Source: Kribbella sandramycini (GTDB taxonomy: Bacteria > Actinomycetota > Actinomycetes > Propionibacteriales > Kribbellaceae). Taken from it: a DNA stretch of 64,000 nucleotides. The translations under genes and the position numbers were made by a program. Positions 49,114-58,617 of this stretch are shown piece after piece. How positions within the stretch are numbered: the stretch's first letter is position 1; the number at the start of each line of letters is the position of its first letter. The notes under the pieces are model-generated. The model was not told the DNA's origin and did not search any database. It saw nothing but the letters and a program-made list of their open reading frames with translations. Where the stretch lies: positions 806,001 through 870,000 of the forward strand of contig NZ_JABJRC010000001.1 of assembly GCF_013131805.1 (NCBI RefSeq), read 5' to 3'.

Positions 49114-49954
49114 TCACGGTGAAGACGCCGGTGGGGACGCCGGGCAGCGCGGCGACCTCGGCCGCTGTGCGCAGGAGGGCTTCGGTCGGAGCGCCGGTGA
49201 GGTAGTAGACGTACGCGTCGCCGTCGCCGCCGGCCAGGTCGTAGATGTCGAAGCTGCCGTCGCTGGACTCGTCGTCGAGGAAGTCCTGGATCTCGTCGAT
49301 CCAGGCGTCGTCGGCTCCGGGGGCGCCGAAGGGTACGTGAATCTCGACGACGACCTGGTCGCCGGCCGGGTCATTCTCAACCAGGTAAGGGATCGGCGCT
49401 CGGCGGTCCGGGCTCGGGAGCGGGATCTGGATCACCTTCGGCGTCTCGGTCATGCCCTGGAAGGGGCCTTCGGGCAATGCCGCGTTGGGGAGGCCGCGGA
49501 GGTCGCGGAGCCGACGCCGGCGGAGGGCTCCGGGGCTGAGTGGTGCTGGGCGGACGTCGTCCGGCAGCTCTGGGCGATCGGCGGAGAGCTTGAGCGCCGA
49601 TTGCGCGCGTGCGATGCCTTCGAGGACCACGGGGAGCGCGAGCAGCCGGCGTTCATCCGGTTCGAGTACGTCGAGCTGCGCGAAGTCGACGAACATGTCG
49701 ACCAGGTGGCGCTTCCGGCCCCGCACCACACGTTCCTCGGCAAGACCCATCGACCCGGCCTTGACCACCATGATGTGGACTTCGAGCACCGGGGCCTTGC
49801 TCGTCTCCCGCCACCACGCCAGCCACGATCTGTTGGTCCCCAGCAGGTCGATCACCCGATCGACCTCCGGCAGAAACCCGTTCTGCGCACCCGACGCGAC
49901 AACCTCGACCCCACCCTCGAGCCAGTACTCCTCACCGTCGTCCATCTCGTTCAT
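49097..49954 (-). CDS. Hypothetical protein, 285 aa
   Basis: Not recognised. The N-terminal half (1-150) contains AWWRETSKAPVLEVHIMVV and an Arg-rich patch (ALRRRRLRDLRGLP); the C-terminal half (about 165-285) is acidic (DDAWIDEIQDFLDDESSDGSFDIYDLAGGDGDAYVYYLTG) and beta-rich, ending in VFTVIIDEA. No signal or membrane helix. The start is ATG at 49954. GC3 bias is strong in this frame, supporting real coding. Confidence 0.6.
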   Translation of the reverse strand: MNEMDDGEEYWLEGGVEVVASGAQNGFLPEVDRVIDLLGTNRSWLAWWRETSKAPVLEVHIMVVKAGSMGLAEERVVRGRKRHLVDMFVDFAQLDVLEPDERRLLALPVVLEGIARAQSALKLSADRPELPDDVRPAPLSPGALRRRRLRDLRGLPNAALPEGPFQGMTETPKVIQIPLPSPDRRAPIPYLVENDPAGDQVVVEIHVPFGAPGADDAWIDEIQDFLDDESSDGSFDIYDLAGGDGDAYVYYLTGAPTEALLRTAAEVAALPGVPTGVFTVIIDEA

Positions 49955-50021
49955 GAGGCGACCGTAACTGTGCCCTCCGACACAGCCGGCCGCCCCGAAC
50001 CCCCAACCTGAGTTGACGGGG

Positions 50022-51845
50022 TTACTGGTCGTACATTTTGTTGAGGACTTCGGCGTACTCGGTCTCGACGTACTTGCGTTTGAGCTTGAGGCTGGGGGTC
50101 ATCTCGCCGGATTCGACGGTGAGGTCGCGGTCGAGGATGGTGAACTTCTTGATGGTTTCCCAGCGGTTGAGGCCGGAGTTGAGGTCGTCGACGTAGGACT
50201 GGACCATGGCGCGGGCGGCGTCGGAGGTGACGATGTCGGCGTAGGGCTGGCCGGCGAGGCCGTTCGCGGTGGCCCAGGTGGTGATGGCGTCGGGGTCGAG
50301 GGTGACCAGGGCGGTGACGAAGTTGCGCTGGTTGCCGTGGACGATGAACTGGCTGGCGTAGGGGCAGAGGGTCTTGAAGCGGCCCTCGATGTTCTGGGGG
50401 GCGACGTACTTGCCGCCGGAGGTCTTGAAGAGGTCCTTCTTGCGGTCGGTGATGTAGACGTAGCCGTCTTCGAGGTGGCCGATGTCGCCGGTGTGCAGCC
50501 AGCCGTCGGAGAGGACTTCGGCGGTCTGCTCGGGCTGGTTGTGGTAGCCGCTCATGACGCCGTCGCCCTTGATCAGGATCTCGCCGTCCTCGGCGATCTT
50601 GATCTCGGTGCCGGCGAACGGGAGGCCGACGCTGCCGAGCCGGTACGACGACGGCCGGTTCAGCGTGGAGCCGGCCGCGGTCTCGGACAGGCCGTAGCCC
50701 TCGAGGATCAGCAGGCCCGCGGCGTGGAACCACTCGGCGAGCTGCTTGTCGAGGGCGGCCGAGCCGGAGACGAAGAAGCGGATGCGGCCGCCGAAGCGGG
50801 CGCGGATCTTGGAGAGCACGATCTTGTCGGCCAGGCCGAACTGGACGGCGAGCAGACCGCTCGGCTCGTTGCCCTGCTGACGCAGAGCGGAGACCCGGGC
50901 GCCGACGCCGAAGGCCCAGTGGAAGAGCTTCTCCTTGACGCCGCCGTCTCCGGCGACCATGGTCTTGATCCGCGCGTGCGCCTTCTCGAAGATGCGCGGC
51001 GCGGCGGCCATGAAGGTCGGCTGCACGATCGCGGCGTTCTCGACGATCTTGTCGATCCGCCCGTCGATCGCGGTCGCGAACCCGATCTGGAACTGCACCG
51101 CGAGCAGCACCTGCCCGAACACGTGCGAGAGCGGCAGCCAGAGGAACTGCAGGTCGTCCGGCGTGAGGACGCCGGTCTCCTCGACCGCGGCCCCTTCGTA
51201 CGTCCACACCGAGTGCGGCAGCCGGACGCCCTTGGGACGGCCCGTCGTCCCGGAGGTGTAGATGAGCGTGCAGAGGTCGGTCGGCGTGACCTGGGCGATC
51301 CGCTCGTCGACGGCCGCGAGGTGCTCGTCGCCGAGCGCGTCCAGGTCGGCCAGCGCGATCACCCAGTCGCCGTCTTCCGCGGACGGCGTCCCGTCGATCA
51401 GGACGACCTTGCGCACCGACGGGATGTCGGCCTTGTGGTCGCGCAGTTTGGCGACCTGTTCCTCGTTCTCGGCGAAGACGACCTGGACGTCGGCGTCCGC
51501 GACGATGAACGCGACGTCGCTGGCCATCGTGGTCGGGTAGATCGTGGTCGTCGCGGCGGCCGCGAGAATGCCCGCCAGGAAGCATTCGACCCACTCGATC
51601 CGGGTGCTGCAGGCGATGCCGACCCGCTGCTGGGGCTCGACGCCGAGCGCGATCAGGCCGGCCGCGCGGCGGCGGCCCAGGGTGTCGGTCTCCGCCCAGG
51701 TGACTGATTTCCAGGTCTCCCCGGACGGAAAGCGGAACGCCTCGCGCTGGGGCGTGGCCGCCACCCGGTCGAGGAACATACGGGCCATGGTGTCCTTGCG
51801 GCCGCTGAGCAGCTCGGACTGACCGGAATCGGTGACAGGCTTCAT
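50022..51845 (-). CDS. Long-chain acyl-CoA synthetase (AMP-binding)
   Basis: 607-aa adenylate-forming enzyme that activates fatty acids to acyl-CoA. The P-loop-like motif YTSGTTGRPKG (about residue 188), GYGLSETAAGS (A5-type, about 355) and the hinge region YITDRKKDLFKTSGGKYVAP (about 450) identify the long-chain FACL/FadD15 subgroup. ATG at 51845 with GGAGG nine bases upstream. Divergent from the PNGase-A-like gene. Confidence 0.94.
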   Translation of the reverse strand: MKPVTDSGQSELLSGRKDTMARMFLDRVAATPQREAFRFPSGETWKSVTWAETDTLGRRRAAGLIALGVEPQQRVGIACSTRIEWVECFLAGILAAAATTTIYPTTMASDVAFIVADADVQVVFAENEEQVAKLRDHKADIPSVRKVVLIDGTPSAEDGDWVIALADLDALGDEHLAAVDERIAQVTPTDLCTLIYTSGTTGRPKGVRLPHSVWTYEGAAVEETGVLTPDDLQFLWLPLSHVFGQVLLAVQFQIGFATAIDGRIDKIVENAAIVQPTFMAAAPRIFEKAHARIKTMVAGDGGVKEKLFHWAFGVGARVSALRQQGNEPSGLLAVQFGLADKIVLSKIRARFGGRIRFFVSGSAALDKQLAEWFHAAGLLILEGYGLSETAAGSTLNRPSSYRLGSVGLPFAGTEIKIAEDGEILIKGDGVMSGYHNQPEQTAEVLSDGWLHTGDIGHLEDGYVYITDRKKDLFKTSGGKYVAPQNIEGRFKTLCPYASQFIVHGNQRNFVTALVTLDPDAITTWATANGLAGQPYADIVTSDAARAMVQSYVDDLNSGLNRWETIKKFTILDRDLTVESGEMTPSLKLKRKYVETEYAEVLNKMYDQ

Positions 51846-51952
51846 AATTGGCCTCCGTCGGGGGTCAAGTGACTGGAGAGTAGTGCACCCGTCGGCCGCT
51901 GACCATGGCACTCGCTTGCCCACCTCGTCCTTCTCCATTACGTTTCCGCAAC

Positions 51953-53551
51953 ATGCGCATACGGCCCGTGGCCTTCCTCTCACTCTCCGCTCTGCTGCTG
52001 ACCTGGCTGACCCCGGCCGCGGCCGCGCCGCCCCCGCCGGAGTTCGGCACGGACTACGACGACCCGCGGACGCCGGCCCCGGCCGTCGCCGTCCCGGACA
52101 CTCGGCACTGCGAGGTGCAGATCGTTCGCAACCAGTTCCGGAACTTCGATCCGTACACCTCGACCTACACTCCCCCGGCCGCCTGCCAGGGCCCGTGGTC
52201 GAAGGTCGTGCTGCGCCTGCACGGCGCGGTGAAAGGCGTCCAGTACGACCGGCTCGGCCACATCACCATCGGCGGCGTCGGCGTCTTCCGGACGTCGACC
52301 CCGGAGCCGAGCGCCGACGGCATCACCTGGGACGTCGAGAAGGACGTCACCTCCTACGCCCCACTGCTCACGAAAGCCCAGCCCGTCGTGATGGAGCTCG
52401 GCAACGTCGTCAACGAGACCTACACCGGCGTCCTCGACATCACCGTCACCCTCGACTTCTACACCACGGACCGCCGGACCAAGCCGGCCAAGACCGCGGA
52501 CGTCGTCCTCCCGCTGCAGGACCAGCGTCGCGAGGAGTCCGACCTGATCGGTACGGCGACGCTCCCGCGGAACACGACCCGGCTGCTCGGCGAGGTCTAC
52601 GTGACCGGCTCCGGCGGTGGCTGCGAGGAGTTCTGGGACACGTCGGCTCCGGCCGAGACCGGCTACTCCTGCCCGGACGGATCGCCGTACCGGGAGGTCG
52701 ACGTCTCGATCGACGGCAAGCTCGCCGGGATCGCCCTGCCGTACCCGTACATCTACACCGGCGGCTGGTCGAACCCGTACTCCTGGCGCCCTTCCCCCGC
52801 ACCGCGCGCGTTCGACATCAAACCGCTGACCTACGACCTGACGCCGTTCGCCGGCCTGCTCACCGACGGCAAACCGCATCAGTTCCGGATCCATGTGAAC
52901 GGCGTCCCGGCCGGGCAGAGCGGCTGGTTCACCGTCCCGAACCTGCACGTCTGGACGGACCCGCAGCGCGCGCAGACCCGCGGCGTGCTGACGGCGTACG
53001 ACGTCGCCCCGCTCACCAAGACCGACCAGGTCACCGGCACACCGAACCAGGCCGGCTCGGTGCACACCAAGGCCCGCCGGACCGCGAAGATCAGTGGCTA
53101 TGTCGACACATCGGCAGGACGCGTCCGTACGACGGTGCAGCGCACGATCAGCAACACCTCCGAACACACCTGGGACGCCGGTGAGTCCCGCGACCGTCTC
53201 GACGCCAAGTGGCGGGACACCACAATCGTTACCAGTAACGGGAAAACCGAGCTGACCGACCTCGACTACGGCAAGACCGGACTGCTCACTTTCTTGCCGC
53301 ACGCAACGATCCCCGGCGGGTACGACGTCGTCACCGACCTGAAGATCCACGACACGATCCGGACCACCCGCGGGATCAGCACCGAGACGTACGACGGTCG
53401 CGCGGCCTGGATCTACGGGGTCCCCCGCGACCAGCGCCACGCGACCGGCGTCCAAACTGTTCGGTTCAAGTCGCTCAACAGCAGCGGCTGCTACGACCAC
53501 ACCCTCAAAGCAGTCAACGGCATCTACACCGAGGACCGCTACCGCTGCTGA
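51953..53551 (+). CDS. Secreted peptide-N4-asparagine amidase A (PNGase A)-like protein
   Basis: 532-aa exported protein. A Sec signal (RPVAFLSLSALLLTWLTPAAAA) is followed by a PNGase-A-like region: HCEVQIVRNQFRNFDPYTSTYTPP, VVLRLHGAVKGVQYDRLGHITIGGV, VMELGNVVNETYTGVLDITVTLDFY and IYTGGWSNPYSWRP. Plant and fungal relatives remove N-glycans from glycopeptides; bacterial members occur in saprophytic actinobacteria. Catalytic residues are not well enough established to check here. ATG at 51953; an upstream ATG (51905) would bury the signal peptide. Confidence 0.78.
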   Translation: MRIRPVAFLSLSALLLTWLTPAAAAPPPPEFGTDYDDPRTPAPAVAVPDTRHCEVQIVRNQFRNFDPYTSTYTPPAACQGPWSKVVLRLHGAVKGVQYDRLGHITIGGVGVFRTSTPEPSADGITWDVEKDVTSYAPLLTKAQPVVMELGNVVNETYTGVLDITVTLDFYTTDRRTKPAKTADVVLPLQDQRREESDLIGTATLPRNTTRLLGEVYVTGSGGGCEEFWDTSAPAETGYSCPDGSPYREVDVSIDGKLAGIALPYPYIYTGGWSNPYSWRPSPAPRAFDIKPLTYDLTPFAGLLTDGKPHQFRIHVNGVPAGQSGWFTVPNLHVWTDPQRAQTRGVLTAYDVAPLTKTDQVTGTPNQAGSVHTKARRTAKISGYVDTSAGRVRTTVQRTISNTSEHTWDAGESRDRLDAKWRDTTIVTSNGKTELTDLDYGKTGLLTFLPHATIPGGYDVVTDLKIHDTIRTTRGISTETYDGRAAWIYGVPRDQRHATGVQTVRFKSLNSSGCYDHTLKAVNGIYTEDRYRC

Positions 53552-53564
53552 CCCCGTTTCCCGA

Positions 53565-53629
53565 GCCCACCCACCGCGCCCCGGGCATACCCACCTGTCG
53601 TGGGCCGACCAACCCGCGGGTGGGTGGGC
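53565..53629. repeat. Long imperfect inverted repeat
   Basis: GCCCACCCACCGCG (53565-53578) is complementary to CGCGGGTGGGTGGGC (53615-53629) with a single inserted base. It lies 13 nt after the PNGase-A-like stop and opens a 406-bp gene-free region. Confidence 0.65.
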
Positions 53630-53646
53630 CAGTCGCAGGCACATAG

Positions 53647-53793
53647 CCCTCCCGCCGATTCCTGGGTCCACCCGTCAAACTCGCCCTCCCGCCGATTCCT
53701 GGGTCCACCCGTCAAACTCGACCTCCCGCCGATTCCTGGGTCCACCCGTCAAACTCGCCCTCCCGCCGATCCTGGGTCCACCCGTCAAACTCG
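53647..53793. repeat. Four tandem 37-bp repeats
   Basis: Units at 53647-53683, 53684-53720, 53721-53757 and 53758-53793, with core GATTCCTGGGTCCACCCGTC. The second copy is identical to the first, the third differs by one base (first position A for C) and the fourth lacks one T. No spacers separate them. The near-identity implies recent expansion. They lie between two convergent genes. Confidence 0.92.
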
Positions 53794-53828
53794 TGGGTTG
53801 GCCAGCCATAGACGTGGCCGACCCACGA
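53791..53828. repeat. Inverted repeat next to the tandem array
   Basis: TCGTGGGTTGGCC (53791-53803) faces GGCCGACCCACGA (53816-53828), 13 positions with one G-U-compatible mismatch and a 12-nt loop. It may act as a terminator for the gene upstream. Confidence 0.65.
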
Positions 53829-53893
53829 ACGTGTGGGAGGGCGAGTTGCGTGCGGTGGGTGCACCCGCCGTCTCCTGGGCCCGCCCACCAAAC

Positions 53894-53957
53894 GGGGTGG
53901 GCGGGCGGGGAGGGGGTGGGCGGGCGGGGAGGGGGTGGGCGGGCGGGAGGGGGTGGG
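53894..53957 (+). repeat. G-tract tandem repeat (about 19-bp unit), abutting the asd stop
   Basis: Unit GGGGTGGGCGGGCGGGGAG occurs at 53894-53912 and 53913-53931, then one copy a base shorter (53932-53949) and a partial (53950-53957) that ends at the asd stop codon. More than a dozen runs of three or more G on the + strand could form G-quadruplexes in DNA or in transcripts from the PNGase side. Confidence 0.85.
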
Positions 53958-54992
<1,035 letters not shown>

Positions 54993-55043
54993 CTAACCGC
55001 TGGCCACGCCCGTCGAGGTGTGATTTCGAACGGCGGACCGCCG

Positions 55044-55114
55044 GCGCTACACAAAAGCCCCCGACGGGCCCCGCCGAGCGTGGGCGGCGGCCGTCGAGGG
55101 CAATTGTGCAGCGC
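55044..55114 (-). terminator. Extended hairpin terminator after the tautomerase gene
   Basis: Inner arms GCCCCCGACGG (55057-55067) and CCGTCGAGGGC (55091-55101) match with one mismatch; outer arms GCGCTACACAA (55044-55054) and TTGTGCAGCGC (55104-55114) match with one wobble. On the minus strand the inner stem is followed by TTTT. It ends the symporter-tautomerase transcript. Confidence 0.75.
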
Positions 55115-55125
55115 TGCGGGTTCGG

Positions 55126-55314
55126 CTAGTTCTCGTCGGAGACCAGGGTGCCGCCGTTGGCGACGTCGGACTTCTCGATCTCGGTGAAGACGATCCGGAC
55201 GGCCTCGCGCTTGGCGTTCAGGATCTCGATCGCCGCGTCCGTGACCGCGGTGACGAACTCACGACGCTGGTCGAGGGTCCGGCCGGAGAGGAGTTCGACA
55301 CTGATGTTCGGCAT
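55126..55314 (-). CDS. 4-oxalocrotonate tautomerase-family protein
   Basis: 62-aa tautomerase subunit. The catalytic Pro directly follows the initiator Met (MPNISVELLSGRT), and the RRE segment at about 16-18 plus VRIVFTEIEKSDVANGG match the family. It follows the symporter gene by 23 nt, so it probably belongs to the uronate operon. A role in isomerising an intermediate such as 4-deoxy-5-ketouronate is conceivable but inferred; aromatic meta-cleavage, the classic role, has no support nearby. Confidence 0.85.
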   Translation of the reverse strand: MPNISVELLSGRTLDQRREFVTAVTDAAIEILNAKREAVRIVFTEIEKSDVANGGTLVSDEN

Positions 55315-55337
55315 AAGAGATTTCTCCAGAGTTGTGA

Positions 55338-56849
55338 TCAGCCGAGGGCGGCGGCCCGCCGGGCGGCGACCTCCGCGGTCTCGTCGGGGTCGGTGTTGAG
55401 CGAGTCGAGCAGGTCGTCGACATCGTCCTTGCGCTCGGGGAACAGCAGCCCGAGGCCGATGTAGATGACCATCGACGTTGCCAGCGGCAACGCCACGACC
55501 AGGGTGGTGTCGGTGGATCCGACGCCGTACTTGACGATCGCCCAGGCGATCAGGCCGATCGCCCAGGAGGCGAGTGCGGCCCGCGGCCCGGAGCGCTTGA
55601 ACCACGGCAGCAGGCCGAGCATCAGCGGGATCGCGATCGGGCCCATCGTCGCGGCCACCAGGTCGACGACGATCTTCAGCACGACGCCCTCGCCGTTGGT
55701 CGCGATCGCGATCAGCATGCTGACCGTGACGAACGTGAAGGTGGTGATCCGGGCGAACTTCAGCGACGCCGCGTCGCTCAGCTGCCGAACCTTCTTGACC
55801 AGCACCGGCGCCAGGTCGCGGGTGATCACGGAGGAGATCGCGTTCGCGTCGGAGGCGACCATCGCCATCGTGTGCGAGAAGAAGCCGGCCAGCACGAGCC
55901 CGATCAGGCCGCTCGGCAGCAGCAGCTGCGAGAGCGCGACGTACGACTGCTCGGCCTTACCCGGCTGCACCAGCAGCGGCGCGGCGCACATCGGGATGAA
56001 CAGGATCAGCGGCCAGACCAGCCAGAGCGCCGAGGACAGCAGCGCGGACTTCTTCGCCGCGGAACCGGACGGCGCGGCCATGTACCGCTGGGCCAGGTTC
56101 CACATGCCGCCGTTGTACTCGAACGTCTTGATGAACAGGAACGCTATGAGGAAGATCGGCGTGTACGGGCCGTTCAGCGCGTCGCCGTGGCCTTCGGGCA
56201 GTTTGTCCCACATCGTCCACAGGCCCGAGATCCCACCGAGGTGACCCAGGACGCCGATGAACATCGCGATCCCGGCGCCGGCCTGGATGACGAACTGGCC
56301 GAAGTCGGTGAGCACGTCGGCCCACAGACCGCCGAGGGTCGCGTAGAGCATCGTCACGACGCCGGTGAGCAGGATGCCCCAGCGGATCGGGACGCCGGTG
56401 AAACCGTTCAGCAGGACGGCGATCGCGACCCACTTGGACGCGATGTCGACCACCTTGAGCGCGGCGCCGGAGTACGCGAGGGCCTGCTGCGTGGGCAGGT
56501 TGTAGCGCCGGGCCAGGTACTCCAGCGGTGAGACGACGCCGTGTTTGGCGCGCAGCCGGTTCCAGCGGGCGGCGAACACGAAGGCGCCGATCCCGACGCC
56601 GACGCCGATCGACATCGCCCACCAGACGTAGACGGTGATGCCGTAGTTGTAGGCGACGGCGGCGAACGCGACGAACATGACCGCGCTGTAGCCGGACATG
56701 TGGTGCGAGATGCCGGACAGCCACCAGGGAATCCGGCCGCCGGTCGTGAAGTAGTCGACGACCGTCTTGATCTTGGTGCGCGACCAGAGTCCGATCACCA
56801 CCATCAGCACGAAATAGCCGACCAGGACTGACCAGTCCAGTGCGGTCAT
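55338..56849 (-). CDS. Sodium:solute symporter (SSS family), probably for a uronate or sugar
   Basis: 503-aa transporter with about 13 helices. The N-terminus (WSVLVGYFVLMVVIGLWSR, then YFTTGGRIPWWLSGISHHMSGYSAVMFVAFAAVAY) is characteristic of SSS sugar/uronate symporters. ATG at 56849. It is divergent from kduI-kduD-iclR and has the same 19-bp operator upstream (56888-56906), so it likely imports the unsaturated or free uronate those enzymes use. Confidence 0.9.
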   Translation of the reverse strand: MTALDWSVLVGYFVLMVVIGLWSRTKIKTVVDYFTTGGRIPWWLSGISHHMSGYSAVMFVAFAAVAYNYGITVYVWWAMSIGVGVGIGAFVFAARWNRLRAKHGVVSPLEYLARRYNLPTQQALAYSGAALKVVDIASKWVAIAVLLNGFTGVPIRWGILLTGVVTMLYATLGGLWADVLTDFGQFVIQAGAGIAMFIGVLGHLGGISGLWTMWDKLPEGHGDALNGPYTPIFLIAFLFIKTFEYNGGMWNLAQRYMAAPSGSAAKKSALLSSALWLVWPLILFIPMCAAPLLVQPGKAEQSYVALSQLLLPSGLIGLVLAGFFSHTMAMVASDANAISSVITRDLAPVLVKKVRQLSDAASLKFARITTFTFVTVSMLIAIATNGEGVVLKIVVDLVAATMGPIAIPLMLGLLPWFKRSGPRAALASWAIGLIAWAIVKYGVGSTDTTLVVALPLATSMVIYIGLGLLFPERKDDVDDLLDSLNTDPDETAEVAARRAAALG

Positions 56850-56887
56850 GGGGATACCTCCCAGGGACAACGGGCGAGTGAGTGGAA

Positions 56888-56906
56888 GGTTCCATCGAAC
56901 AGAACC
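56888..56906. promoter_or_regulatory. Probable IclR-type operator, symporter side
   Basis: GGTTCCATCGAACAGAACC: half-sites GGTTC and GAACC separated by nine bases, 38 nt upstream of the symporter start. It matches the site before kduI at 16 of 19 positions. Confidence 0.7.
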
Positions 56907-56985
56907 CGGTGTCAAGAGACGGAACCCGGAACAATCTCCACCCCAGTTCCATCGCCGGAAAAGCGGTCCCGAGCGTTTGACAGAC

Positions 56986-57004
56986 GGTTCCGTGGAATAG
57001 AACC
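56986..57004. promoter_or_regulatory. Probable IclR-type operator, kduI side
   Basis: GGTTCCGTGGAATAGAACC, same 5-9-5 layout as the symporter-side site, ending seven bases before the kduI start, where bound protein would block transcription or initiation. The IclR gene at the end of this operon is the likely regulator. Confidence 0.7.
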
Positions 57005-57011
57005 TTGTTCT

Positions 57012-57848
57012 GTGACTGCTCACTCGCCGCTCCAGATCCGCCACGCCACCCACCCCGCCCAGGTGCCCGGCTTCGACACCGCCGGGCTGCGCGCGCAGTA
57101 CCTGGTCGACGACCTGTTCACGCCGGACGCGATCACCGCGGTGCTCACCCACCACGATCGGATCGTGCTGGCCGGCGCCGTCCCGGCGTCCGGGCCGCTG
57201 ACACTCGGCACCTGGCCCGAGCTGCGCAGCGAGTTCTTCCTCGAACGCCGCGAGGCCGGCATCGTCAACGTCGGCGGACCGGGCACGGTGACCGCGGACG
57301 GCACGAAGTACGAGCTCACCACCGGCGCCTGCCTGTACGTCGGCCGCGGCGTCCGCGAGGTCGTCTTCGAAGGCGCCGACTCGGCGTTCTACCTCTTCTC
57401 CGCGAACGCGCACACCGAGTTCCCGACCGCGCTGGTCAACCCCGGCGAGGGCAACCGGCTCGAGCTCGGCGATCAGCAGACCGCGAACCGGCGCACGATC
57501 GACCAGTACATCCACGCCGGCGGCGTCCAGAGCTGCCAGGTCGTGCTCGGCGTCACCACGCTGCACGCCGGCAGCACCTGGAACACCATGCCCGCGCACA
57601 CCCACGACCGGCGCACCGAGTGCTACCTGTACTTCGGCCTCCCGGAGACCGAGCGGATCGTGCACCTGCTCGGCGAGCCGGCCGAGACCCGGCACCTGCT
57701 GGTGGCCGACCGGCAGGCGATCATCTCGCCGAGCTGGTCGATCCACTCCGGGGTCGGCACGGCGTCGTACAGCTTCGTCTGGGCGATGGCCGGCGAGAAC
57801 CAGGCGTTCACGGATATGGACGGCGTCGACGTCCGGGACCTGCGGTGA
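57012..57848 (+). CDS. kduI: 5-dehydro-4-deoxy-D-glucuronate isomerase
   Basis: 278-aa cupin isomerase converting 5-keto-4-deoxyuronate (DKI) to 2,5-diketo-3-deoxygluconate. Zn-binding segments MPAHTHDRRTECYLYF (His, His, Glu) and SPSWSIHSGVGTASYSFVWAMAGEN are intact; the ending VWAMAGENQAFTDMDGV is diagnostic of KduI. GTG at 57012; GTGA overlap with kduD. First gene of kduI-kduD-iclR. Confidence 0.96.
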   Translation: MTAHSPLQIRHATHPAQVPGFDTAGLRAQYLVDDLFTPDAITAVLTHHDRIVLAGAVPASGPLTLGTWPELRSEFFLERREAGIVNVGGPGTVTADGTKYELTTGACLYVGRGVREVVFEGADSAFYLFSANAHTEFPTALVNPGEGNRLELGDQQTANRRTIDQYIHAGGVQSCQVVLGVTTLHAGSTWNTMPAHTHDRRTECYLYFGLPETERIVHLLGEPAETRHLLVADRQAIISPSWSIHSGVGTASYSFVWAMAGENQAFTDMDGVDVRDLR

Positions 57849-58606
57849 CGGCTGAGTTGTTCAGCCTGCGCGGCCGGACGGCGCTCGTCACCGGAGCCCG
57901 CCGGGGAATCGGCGCGACCATCGCGGCCGGGTACGCCGCGGCCGGCGCCGAGCTGATCCTGATGGCCCGGGACGCCGCGCTCGAGGACACGCTGGAGGCG
58001 ATCAAACAGGCCGGGGGCGGCGACGCCACCGTCGTCCTCGCGGATTTCGCCGATCCGGACGCCGTCGAGCAGACGGCGATCGAGCTGGTCCGGGACCGGC
58101 AGGTCGACATCCTGGTCAACAACGCGGGCACCATCCGGCGCGCGCCCGCGGCGATCACCAGTACGGCGGACTGGCGGCACGTGATCGACGTCAACCTGAA
58201 CTCGGCCTGGGCGGTCACCCGCCCGGTCGGCGCGGCGATGGCCGAGCGCGGCGCCGGCAAGATCGTGACGATCGCGTCGTTGCTCAGTTTCCAGGGCGGG
58301 ATCACGGTTCCGGCCTACACTGCCAGCAAGCACGCGGTCGCAGGGCTGACGCGGGCGCTGGCCAACGAGTGGGGCCCCGCCGGGGTCCAGGTGAACGCGA
58401 TCGCTCCCGGGTACATCAGTACCGACAACACGACCGAACTGCGAGCCGACCCGGACCGCGAGACCGCGATCCGGAGCCGGATCCCGGCCGGCCGCTGGGG
58501 CCGGTCCGACGACCTGGTCGGCGCGGCGGTCTTCCTCGCCTCGGCGGCGTCCGACTACGTCAACGGCCATCTGCTCGCGGTCGACGGTGGCTGGCTGGCC
58601 AGATAA
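57845..58606 (+). CDS. kduD: 2-dehydro-3-deoxy-D-gluconate 5-dehydrogenase (SDR)
   Basis: 253-aa short-chain dehydrogenase that reduces the KduI product to 2-keto-3-deoxygluconate. Cofactor motif TGARRGIG, NNAG, catalytic Ser in ASLLS, YxxxK as YTASK, and VNAIAPGYISTDNTT. On sequence alone the family is broad; the overlap with kduI makes KduD the best call. KDG kinase and aldolase for the next steps are not in the window. Confidence 0.9.
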   Translation: MTAELFSLRGRTALVTGARRGIGATIAAGYAAAGAELILMARDAALEDTLEAIKQAGGGDATVVLADFADPDAVEQTAIELVRDRQVDILVNNAGTIRRAPAAITSTADWRHVIDVNLNSAWAVTRPVGAAMAERGAGKIVTIASLLSFQGGITVPAYTASKHAVAGLTRALANEWGPAGVQVNAIAPGYISTDNTTELRADPDRETAIRSRIPAGRWGRSDDLVGAAVFLASAASDYVNGHLLAVDGGWLAR

Positions 58607-58617
58607 GGAGTGGCAGG

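Noticed and set aside
53647..53793. CRISPR array
   Set aside because: The 37-bp units are directly adjacent with no spacers, there are only four and no cas genes are in the window.
55338..57746. 802-aa symporter with a long N-terminal extension
   Set aside because: The added part is antisense to kduI and crosses the shared promoter with its operators; the symporter begins with a normal SSS N-terminus at 56849.
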